A stretch of 64,000 bases of DNA. Source: Hippopus hippopus. Lineage: Eukaryota > Mollusca > Bivalvia > Cardiida > Cardiidae. The stretch covers positions 17,964,122 to 18,028,121 of the forward strand of contig OX328101.1 of the NCBI GenBank assembly GCA_946811185.2. The letters run 5' to 3'. Numbering within the stretch: position 1 is the first letter of the stretch; each line of letters opens with the position of its first letter. The position numbers and the translations under genes were made by a program. Below the pieces are notes generated by a model, which had not been told where the DNA came from, did no database searches, and saw nothing but the letters and a program-made list of their open reading frames with translations. Of this stretch, positions 55,313 to 64,000 are shown piece after piece.

Positions 55313-55885
55313 GCCCCTGTAGATCAGTATCAGACAGCACAGAATGTGCACCCTCATCAGACTACACATAATCTTAGACTTACACCATCAGATACTGCGA
55401 GATTTTTCTTTGGAAAGAACATTGGTATGTATAGGCTTTGTTTGACGGTTCATACTTCATTTCATTCTTCAGTTTATGGGTTAAGTTTTGATGCTCTTAG
55501 ATTAAAGTTCTGATCCTTGCTGTTCGGCCGTTTGTGCGACTAAGTGCACTTTTAGCTGACAATGTAGACCAGTAATAAACTTCACAAAAAGCAGTCTAAT
55601 CTTGAAACCTAATCCGTCCAAATTCAATTTTGCTGACAGCGTAGATTAATAACAGGCTGCACAAAACAAGCAGACTGATCTTGGATCTGATCGACTCTAT
55701 ACATCGATTTTTTTCTTAAATTCTTGATACCGAAAAATCACCAGGTTGCTGAATTCAGCAGAAAATTCGAAGCTTTTGGAGTACCGGTTTAATCCTTTAC
55801 CATACACTCCCGAGTTTTAACGTTCTGTGCAGTCTGATTTTGATCTAAACTGTCCGCAAAAGATCCCTGAGTCGCGTTTAACAGC
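55313..55885. repeat. Three fragments of the 'agatcagactgcac' MITE family
   Basis: Fragments near 55318-55400, 55640-55700 and 55820-55890; a left-end scrap of the 225-bp MITE (TTAATCCTTTACCATACACT) at about 55789-55808 lies directly against the third, showing one inserted into the other. Confidence 0.6.
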
Positions 55886-56084
55886 CTACAGGTTAGAACA
55901 TTTCATAGTTCAACCAACGGCAGATGTCGGTTGAGATAGCGAGGAGGGATCGGCGTCAGACTGAACGGACGTACTCTGGTAGGCCTATTGATCTTCTCCG
56001 ATACCTGGTAGTGTTTAACAGCCTTGAATTCATCCATTTACAGCTTTTACCAAACAATCTTCCTAGTTTTGAACGAACGAACAA

Positions 56085-56130
56085 ACGAACGAACGTTTGA
56101 AAGAAAGAAAGAAAGAAAGAAAGAAAGTGT
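56085..56130. repeat. (GAAA)n / (GAAC)n simple repeat
   Basis: 'gaacgaacaaacgaacgaac' followed by (GAAA)n. Antisense frames here are translated repeat. Confidence 0.8.
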
Positions 56131-56404
56131 CGGATACAAAGTGGCAATAACTGAAAGTTGTGAACGACTAAAAGGCAAAAACGAAAGAAGAAGATAAAGT
56201 GGAAGTTTTTTTTTCCTGATCGGAAACCGCCTGCACTTTTCAATATTAAGGAATTCTTTACAGCCGAAAAAAAAAAAAAGTTTCCTTTCATATGAAGCCA
56301 TAGATGTTTACTCTTTACTAAACGATTCAAATTTAGTCTCTTTTAGATGGAATTCATATATTGATATAATTTTTACCTTTAAATGACCATGTTTCCAACT
56401 TGAT

Positions 56405-56455
56405 CTGTAAGACCAGGGATCGTATATAACATATACGATCCCTGGTAAGACCTGA
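56405..56455. repeat. Short perfect palindrome
   Basis: CCAGGGATCGTATATAACAT meets its inverted copy ATATACGATCCCTGG, about 18-base arms, flanked by 'taagacc'. Confidence 0.6.
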
Positions 56456-56773
56456 TTGCCAGTGACTTGCATCAGGGACTACATTCACAAACCGTTCTAA
56501 ATACTGCTGTATTGAAACACTAGCTGTGCCATCTTGCAAATAAAGGGCATCGTATAATGAAGAAGTAAAGGGATAAAAAAAGAGCGAAATCGTTTATAAA
56601 AAAAAAAAAACGATTTTTTTCTCCCAAACAATATTATATAGAAAATATCAAGAAAAATTTGTTTGTCAACCTACGAAGAAACAAGCCCTCCCACGTGTCC
56701 TATTGGTCAATGGTGAGCACAATTGTAAACTTTGGAGTGGATAAATTCCTATGTGGCCTGAAACACGCGGAGA

Positions 56774-57004
56774 GGGGGCATTCGGACATTTGTGTAAAGT
56801 GTCGTCTCGTATCAGCCTGCGCAGTCCACGCAGACTAATCCGAAACGACACTTTCCGCTTTTATGTAATTTTCTTTTTTTGTGCGTCTACTGAAGAACAA
56901 ATTCTAATGTACCGGTAGTCGTAAAGTGCCGTCTCGGATTAGCCTGCGTGGACTGCGCAGGCAGATCCGAGACAACAGTTTACGCAAATGTCCGAATGCC
57001 CCTT
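56774..57004. mobile_element. 231-bp MITE
   Basis: Inverted ends GGGGGCATTCGGACATTTGT and complement ending CCGAATGCCCCTT, inner arms with 'gtcgtctcgtatcagcctgc' / 'gtggactgcgcaggcagatc'. A related core is near 8740. Confidence 0.8.
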
Positions 57005-57379
57005 TTCGTGTGATGCTCGCCATTTATGTGCAAACAAAAGTAAAATAAGAAATGAATCTAGAAATCCAAAGACATGTTATTGGTACAATTCCAAGTTCAT
57101 CTATAAATAAGTGACTTGTTGGTTACCCGAGAGTTCCGAATAAACCTTGAGAAAAGACAATGCCAGTCTAGAAATAAGGCCTAAATAATTGCAAGTTTAA
57201 GGTTGCTCTTGGCCAGATTATCTCAACAAAACGGACAGTGTAGATCAAAGATCAGAATGCCTTTTTTCAGTCTGATATCAATCTTTAGTGGCCGCATTTA
57301 GGCGGCTTTAGTTGTGAAGGCGATTGAGGGTCAATAAAGGCTTCTGTTCCCGTCTGTTCTGGTTGGTTTTTAGGCTGAC

Positions 57380-57420
57380 CCCGATCACGTGATTAATCAA
57401 CCGCGCACGAGATTGCTCAG
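57380..57420 (+). promoter_or_regulatory. Promoter region with CACGTG box
   Basis: ATCACGTGATTA (57383-57394) contains an 8-base CACGTG palindrome (TCACGTGA). No TATA box; 'ccgcgcacgag' is CpG-containing, unlike the surrounding AT-rich DNA. Transcription probably starts just downstream. Confidence 0.4.
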
Positions 57421-57495
57421 TGAGTAGTCAACGTTTGAGTGGGCAGTATGGTGTTTCGCACAGAGACCCAGACAATTTGATCCGGAAAAAATGAA
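57421..57495 (+). other. Candidate non-coding first exon
   Basis: Ends at a consensus donor GAA|GTAAGTG (57496). It contains one ATG (57491-57493) five bases before the donor. Joined to the exon at 58690 it opens a five-codon upstream frame whose TGA overlaps the main ATG (ATGA). The 5' boundary is not determined. Confidence 0.4.
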
Positions 57496-57866
57496 GTAAG
57501 TGTCTTATTTATTTGAAATTAGTAGATATTTTTCATGAATAATCAAAGTATGTGTAAATCTAGATCTAGCATGGTACACATGGTTGCAAATTGCGATTGT
57601 TTTATTTTCTCGCAAATTATCGCCGGCGTCTTAAGTAGTGCTGATCCAAGGTAGAAGATTTTGTAGAAAAGGCAGCAAATTCTAGTTGCAGCGTTCTTTT
57701 TTTTCAAAATGTTTTTGAAAGCCGTCTTTGTCAGAATCATTCAAGTATGGGAATGTTTTGAGGAATTTTCTCTAGCCTATTTTCAACAGTGAATTAAAAA
57801 TTTTAGGGTAGAAAAATTCCAATTACAGTATACTGAGGCAAGTCAAAGAGTATCCTTAAAATGATG

Positions 57867-58099
57867 AACTCTTTACCAAAGGACGAAATTTTGGTCTTGA
57901 CCAAATTGAAATCATTTGCAGACAACAACAACAACAAAAATATAGCTCAAAAGATGACTGCTGTCTTTGACAGGGTAGAAAACATTGTGGGAAAAGGAGA
58001 AAATGCTGGTAACCAGCATTTCCTCCTTTTCCCATAATGTTTTCAAATGACTTCTTCCTCAGGGTCATTAAAACTCGGGATTGTGTGGTAAAAGGATAA
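57867..58099. mobile_element. Palindromic 225-bp MITE in the first intron
   Basis: AACTCTTTACCAAAGGACGA ... GTGGTAAAAGGATAA, complete with a near-perfect core hairpin (GGAAAAGGAGAAAATGCTGG). Confidence 0.8.
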
Positions 58100-58139
58100 C
58101 ATAATTAATAATTGTGTATTTATTACCCTTTAGTTTGTA

Positions 58140-58378
58140 TTGGAGTTTAACGCCATTTTAACAGCTTAGGTCATATCATGGCGGTCAGTGACGCACCCAT
58201 GTGTTTCCTGGCTTTCCCACACCGGTACTGACACAAAGCCACTGACTACTTTTCTTACATGCATCAGAGGTGAGGGGCGAAAATTCGCCGGAAAGAAAGT
58301 TTGTCGCAACCGGGTATCGAACCTGCAACCTCCAGGTCACGAGTTAGATAGGCTAACCACTGAGCAACCCCGCCAGGC
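58140..58378 (-). mobile_element. Second tRNA-derived SINE family (copy 2)
   Basis: Homologous to 34407-34675 in the same orientation: 'tttaacgccattttaacagc', 'ggtcatatcatggcggtcag', 'aaccgggtatcgaacctgca', 'aaccactgagcaacc'. Confidence 0.75.
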
Positions 58379-58382
58379 TTTA

Positions 58383-58601
58383 TTAACCTTTACCAGAAGA
58401 CAACATTACTTACCAGTCCAAATTGCAAGCCTTTCAAGATGAAAAATTTAATGTGACTCAAATGATGATACTTGTTTTTGAAGGACTAGAAAACATGGTT
58501 AAAGAGAAAATGCTGGTTATCAGCATTTTCTCCTTTTCTGTCAATGTTTTCAAACGTCTTTTCCTCAGGGTCATTAAAACTGAATATGGGATAAAGGGTT
58601 A
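58383..58601. mobile_element. Palindromic 225-bp MITE in the first intron
   Basis: TTAACCTTTACCAGAAGACA ... ATAAAGGGTTAA. Adjacent to the SINE at 58140-58378. Confidence 0.8.
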
Positions 58602-58689
58602 AAAATATACACTTACAAAGAAATAGAATTTTTTTATGTTATTTGTTAATGACTATACAAAACTTGGAGTTTATTTTTTTTCTTTGTAG

Positions 58690-58722
58690 ATTTACAATAT
58701 GACAGATTTGGACTTTGTTGAG
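58690..58722 (+). CDS. First coding exon (8 codons, MTDLDFVE) of a gene continuing beyond the window
   Basis: Acceptor TTTCTTTGTAG ends at 58689 and donor GAG|GTAAGAAT begins at 58723, giving a 33-base exon. The ATG at 58699 gives MTDLDFVE, phase 0 at the donor. Micro-exons carrying just the start codon are common in large-intron animal genes. The following 5 kb has the lower repeat density and the base composition of an intron; I could not identify the next exon or the gene. Together with the exon candidate at 57421 this makes a simple two-exon 5' end. Confidence 0.45.
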
Positions 58723-61700
58723 GTAAGAATCACTTTACATGAGGTAATTAAAAGTCAATTTGAGCACATATAAAATTATAAAAAATCTGTCCATGTAATG
58801 ATGGATAACTTATCAACAATTTCTAAAATTTTGGAATACAGTATTTATAATTTGAGACATTGAGGTATGACTTTGATATACATGTACTTCTACCTGCCTA
58901 AAAATCAGAATTTAAATATAACCTGGTAGTTCTAAACTGATTGTCTGCCATGGTGTCAAGCGTATAAGACAATATGGTTGCCATATACTGTTGAAGGGTA
59001 GCAAACTTCGAAAGTTTGAAAAAAAAAATGAGATGCACTCAAACTGTGCCATTTCACTAAGATGCCACACTCTACCTTCAAATTACAACATCCTGCCTTA
59101 ATTTATGAGGCAATCCCCTGGAGTCAGCCACTAATAAATGAAAAAGAAAACAGTATCATGAATGTTAATCTTACTCTGTTGACAGACCTACATATTTTGT
59201 GTTTGTCTCTGTGTGTGTGTGTGTGTGTGTGTGTGCCCCGATGTTTTTTTTTTTTTAAATAATTTCAATTATACCAAATAAATCAATACAGATTAATACT
59301 TAACCAAAAAACCCAAAATGGCCAACAAATATTGTCATGCTAAACCTTAAGATTGCCATGTTGATGAAACATACATTATCAGTCTCTAAGACAAACCATC
59401 TTAAAGCAGTTCCAGATATATTCTGACCCTCATGACATCAGTTTATGCATATTCTTACATTATGTCTCTTATATCCTGTAACACCCTTTATGGTTCTAAG
59501 ACTAAGTAGATTTACTTCTTGTGAAAACTTGATGATGCTCCTTGACCACCCCCTTCTTGCTACAACCCAACCACAAAAAAAAACTCACTGCATATAAATG
59601 TCAATATGACTAGCATTATTTGCAAAGACGCTTCAATAAAATCGGAAATTAATTATCAATCATCTGACACTATCATAGATAAGTCACATTACATTGATCA
59701 TGTAGATTGGTAGATCAGTCAACAGTTATTTATAGTTCTCACTATATTGCATATTAAAACTCTAAAGTGGTTGTCTTTGTACTAAATATATATGTTTTTA
59801 CACGTGATTGTCTAAGAATTCATCTAAAAGTAGGGTATTGTGGATGGGACAACCACAATAATTTAGCAGTTACTACATCACACACATTACTGCATCATTT
59901 ATGATTTTACATAGGTTATTGAGGCTAAACTTTGTTGATTTTATGAATCACAAATACTTAATTGTCACTTTATGTAGAAATGATTAGATCTAGACCAATT
60001 ACAGTCAGGTATACTCATGAATATGATTTAGATTTTCTGCAAGAAGCAGACCAGTAAAGGACATGTTTCTTAACCCAAGTGACAGTATGGACCAACTGCT
60101 GGTGAACAAGTGGCCTTCTATTGACTAAAAAACATCTATTTTATTAATTATGAATTACATAATTATTGTCCTCAAAATAATAGTGACTTAGCACCAAATT
60201 TCATTCAATATTTAACAGCTACATACAAATAATAAGGATGTAATGTGTCAAGAATTTGCATAAAAGCATTTGTATTGGGCATGACTCCTTAAATTATACT
60301 TCTGACTCTTACTTTTATTTTGCTCAAATGACTCTTAAAGTTTTGGCTGATACAATGTTCATCAATGGCTTTTGAGTTACCGAGTAGAGCAGAATAGACT
60401 CTTGTAGAAGAACTGTGTCCAAGTTTTTAAAGTTTGAAGTTTGTGGCCAATGTATTCAAAGTATTTCATTAGTTGACAGGTAACAGAAGACATAAAAGTT
60501 TACAACAGATGAATCTTTTAAATCAGCACCATGTTTATGAAATTGATAGGTTTGATACATTTTGAAGTATCCTAACATGATGTGTGTCTTACATGATGTG
60601 TGTCTGTAAGACACACATTAAGTTAAAAACATGTTTGAGAGTTAGTAAACCAAAGGGATTTGTAATAGCCACCAAGGTATTGTCAGCATACCTTATTATA
60701 TGTTGAGGATTTATTACTCCTAAAATTGAAAGTGCATGTAATTTCTTACTACTCTTAGTGTGTTTTTCTGATCTATTATTATATGCCTTGTTTAACCCTT
60801 TACCAAATGATCCTGCTTCATTATAATCCTAAAGAAATATTAATACTTTTAAAGACATTGTGAGAAAAAGAGGAACAACATTTTTTCTTTTTTCACAGTG
60901 TTTTGCTACCTACAAAGATAATTTGCAGCATTTGAGCCACGTGTTATATGTCATCTGCAATGTTTCCAAGTAGACAAATCCAATTTATCATTTGGTAAAG
61001 ATCTTTTTCTGCAGGGTTCATTTTAGTTTTTGTCTGAGGTAGGCTCTTGGCTCCTAAATCATTTTTGCATGGGCCAAGCTAACTGAGGTAAAATACTTTT
61101 AAGGAAACTGACCAAAACATGGAAAGACAGTTTCAATCAAAATTAAAGATTTGTAAATATGAGGGAATAGAAATAAAAATCATACTTTCAATGTTGACCA
61201 AATACTGCAAAAATTTAATTTTAGAGAAACTGGAGATCAACAGGCAAGTAATTGTTACTGCACCTAATTACCCTTTTTGTGGCCCACCCAGCCAACCATT
61301 AACTTCTTGTTGCATTGATTTTATACCATCTTTTTTTGTACAGAAACTTGCTCTGAAATGAACACTGCATTTCTTTTTACCCAAGTCCCAAGCAATTCCT
61401 GTGTTGCTAAGGATCTTAGAAATATTAATTCTTTAACTCATACAATTTTTGATGTAGAGGATCTTAGATCCAGAAGTAAACAAGAAATAATTCATTAGCT
61501 CAGACAGTTTTTGATGTTAAGGATCTTAAATCCAACTTTGATAAGACTGATCATGAAAAAAAAGCAGAATTTGAATGATAGCTTTATAAGTAAAATCTGT
61601 TCATGTAAATTCTGAAAATGGCTTGTATTAAGTATACTTATCTTTTTTTGAAAAAATAAGTTACAAATTAGAATACATGAAACAAAATTAGTTTTATACT

Positions 61701-61841
61701 TCATTGCTCAGAAAGGTTGTCCTTGCCCAATTGATGATTACCTTGGACTGGTTAGAATCCAGGAAACACAGCAGAGAGATACATGTAGTCAGGATAGAGT
61801 TGATTACTGGGTGGCATCCAGGAAAAATTTGTTTTTTGACC

Positions 61842-62043
61842 AAGATTTTTTTATCATAAACAACCAAAAATATAGAGATAAACTGTCACCAATGACGGAT
61901 CAAGGCAAGTCAGAAAGGTTTGTCAGTCTATTCAGGGGCAGCAAGATTTTTTAATCATGAACAAACAAAAATATAGAGATAAACTGTCACCAATGATAGA
62001 TCAAGGCAAGTCAGAAAGGTTTGTCGGTCTATTCAGGGGCAGC
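61842..62043. repeat. 101-bp direct tandem duplication
   Basis: 'caaaaatatagagataaact' through 'ctattcaggggcagca' occurs twice, starts 61844 and 61945. The copies differ at a handful of bases, so the duplication is fairly recent. Confidence 0.85.
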
Positions 62044-62914
62044 AGCTGTGTTTCATTTGCAAAGTTAACCTTATCTGAGCCCTTTTATCAAAACCAAAGT
62101 ACATGTCACTGAAAAACAATTTTATCAGTGAAAAAAAAGATCCATTTTCACAAGTTATGTGAATGCATTTATCTTACCTTTATACTGATGAAGACAATAT
62201 ATAGATTTTTGGCCTTTCATATTCAATATTAGACTTATCTCTGTACCAAACAACAAAATTGCAGACTTTTCAAAATTGAAAGCCTTTGCAGACACCATCA
62301 CTAATACAGCACAAAAGATAAGACCTGCCCTTGAAAGGGTGGAAAACATTGAGGGAAAAGGAGAAAATTCTGGTTACTAGCATTTTCGTCTTTTCCCACA
62401 CTGTTTGCAAAAGCCTTCCTTTTGGGCTTTAAAACTTATAACTGTTTGGCACTGGGTTTACAGACCACACAGTTTTTGTATGTGTGTGTCAATGTATATG
62501 AGGTTCATCTAATGTGGAATGAAAAGGATCTTAACCTGTCAAGTGCCTCTCACAACTTTAGATTTTTTCAGGCTAGTGCAGATCAGGATCATACTGTATA
62601 ATGTAGCCTGCTCTTAGATCTGCTCTACCTAATGAGTAAAGTTCAGCATTAAAATGACATTTTTTCTGGCCTCTGTTCCATGTCTACATAGTTTGTTTGG
62701 CACTTGAAGGGTATATAAAATAGATATGTACATAGAGCTTAATGGTACTGTACATTTATCTTTATACATGTATTTATATTAGATCTACATTAATGTACTT
62801 ATATTTATTTTTTCTTTTGAAATTTTTCTTGATCAAATTATCTTATTATCACTGTCCTAAATTTTTCATTTATTCATTCATTCATTCATTCATTTCCTTT
62901 CTTTCACATTTGAT

Positions 62915-63122
62915 TTAACCCTTTACCACACAATGCCAACTTTTAACGACTCTCAGGAAGAAGCCTTATGAAAACATAGAGAAAAAAAAGAGGAAATGCT
63001 GTTAACATTTTTTTCTACCCTATCAAACAAAAATCACATCATTTGAGCAATACTGAAATCGTCTGCCACAAAAGCTTTCAATTTGGAATGGTACAATTTT
63101 TTGTTGTGTGGTAAAGGGTTAA
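62915..63122. mobile_element. Palindromic 225-bp MITE
   Basis: TTAACCCTTTACCACACAAT ... GTGTGGTAAAGGGTTAA: both terminal repeats intact, core reduced. Confidence 0.85.
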
Positions 63123-63269
63123 AATAGCAAAGCTTTTCTATTCCTCAGTATGGTACATGTAGGTTTCAATTTTATGTGATCTGACTGTCTATAAATGCAT
63201 CTCTTGCTGACCTTTGTAATAAAGAGGGTATTTTTATTTTTCATTGTTAGGTTAGGTTGTATTGTGTAT

Positions 63270-63497
63270 TTAACCCTTTACCACATAATCCTGAGTTTTA
63301 ACGACCCTGAAGAGGAAGAATTTTGAAATCATTGTGGACAAAGGAGAAAATGCTGATAATCAGCATTTTTTCCTTTGTCCACAAGGTTTTCTAGCCTTAT
63401 AGGGAAAAGTTCAGTGTTTGAGTCACATTTGATTTCTCGTCTGCCACTGCTTTCAATTTGGACAAGTCTAAGATTTTGTCATTTGGTAAAGAGTTAA
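63270..63497. mobile_element. Palindromic 225-bp MITE, complete reference copy
   Basis: 228 bp: TTAACCCTTTACCA end, 'gagttttaacgaccctga', core GGAGAAAATGCTGATAATCA and complement, 'tttgagtcacatttgattt', 'gtctgccactgctttcaatt', 'tggacaagtctaagattttg', end TTTGGTAAAGAGTTAA. This order identifies all other copies in the window. TTAA at both ends may be part of the target (piggyBac-like), but this is inference. Confidence 0.85.
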
Positions 63498-64000
63498 TAT
63501 ATTGAGAAGTAAAGTAATGCTTTCTATGTGAATGTAATCTCTGTTGGTTTAAAAACATTTCAAAGATGTTTTCTATAAAAAGATTTTGGGGAACTGGGGA
63601 ATCAATATCAAATAGATATTGGGGACAATCAAAGAGTTGGTGCTTTTAAAAGATTCATTGACTGGTCTATATATAAATGCATTGACATTGTCTGATTTCA
63701 ATGTAGTGACACATACAGATCAGCTGTTGGAATACCTTGAATACCAAAACCAGCCACACCATGAAAACCTTATAACAAACTTTTCTATGTAATGTATTAA
63801 AGTTATACTTTATGCTACAGCTGTTGCAACTTATGCATGCAAATTTTTACTATTTCATTTTAGGGGCTTTTCTTACAAAGTATTTGCATAAAGGTTATTT
63901 AAGAAAGTGAACAGACAACAGCAATACATTACATTTATGATGTTTAAATTACTATTTTTTTCTGTTAAATCAAAACAGTAAAGGAAAACATCTACTTTGA

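Larger units (their letters stand above)
58723..64000 (+). other. Probable large intron; MITEs and simple repeats only
   Basis: (TG)n at about 59212-59234 and (ATTC)n at about 62868-62894. Diverged 225-bp MITE copies at about 60794-61015 and 62229-62460. A 91-kDa-size frame is absent everywhere; short frames (61119-61361) have no features. Acceptor-like AGs are present but no convincing exon. Confidence 0.5.

Overview
The window is eukaryotic nuclear DNA. It is AT-rich and gene-poor, with introns, microsatellites, tRNA-derived SINEs, many short palindromic transposons (MITEs), decayed LINE pieces and three decayed Tc1/mariner transposons. The repeat landscape (tRNA-headed SINEs with a conserved tail, 'gtgacctag' tandem arrays, a palindromic 225-bp family present over a dozen times) suggests a marine bivalve mollusc. 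That placement is inference; no species is proven.

Layout. Positions 1-4,410 differ from the rest. They hold the 3' end of one gene and three very small genes, all on the + strand. Three of them have TATA-type promoters, and one promoter also has E2F-like and CRE sites. Each of the three small genes is followed by a replication-dependent-histone-type 3' stem-loop. Three further pairs of such loops form a 148-bp tandem array, and a 54-nt hairpin closes the block. It looks like the end of an integrated DNA virus or large virus-like mobile element, and it is the best candidate here for an undescribed system. From 4.4 to 57 kb the sequence is host DNA crowded with repeats. It contains three well-supported host genes, all on the - strand: a fucosyltransferase-superfamily protein (6.8-8.0 kb), a GT11 alpha-1,2-fucosyltransferase-like protein (27.3-28.2 kb) and an extended-SDR nucleotide-sugar epimerase (38.5-39.4 kb). 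The rest of this stretch is transposons, including a 2.4-kb element with CAC termini and a 5-bp target duplication (Transib/RAG-like signature) sitting inside a SINE, and a mariner whose transposase frame is split by a clean GT-AG intron. From 57.4 kb to the end lies the 5' end of a + strand gene (non-coding first exon, tiny second exon starting MTDLDFVE), followed by more than 5 kb of intron.

How the genes may work together. The two fucosyltransferase-like genes and the sugar epimerase all belong to glycan or nucleotide-sugar metabolism and share a strand, but they are 10-19 kb apart with separate upstream sequences, so any functional link is only suggestive. The small genes of the first block look coordinated: shared promoter layout, S-phase type sites and histone-type 3' ends would all couple expression to DNA replication.
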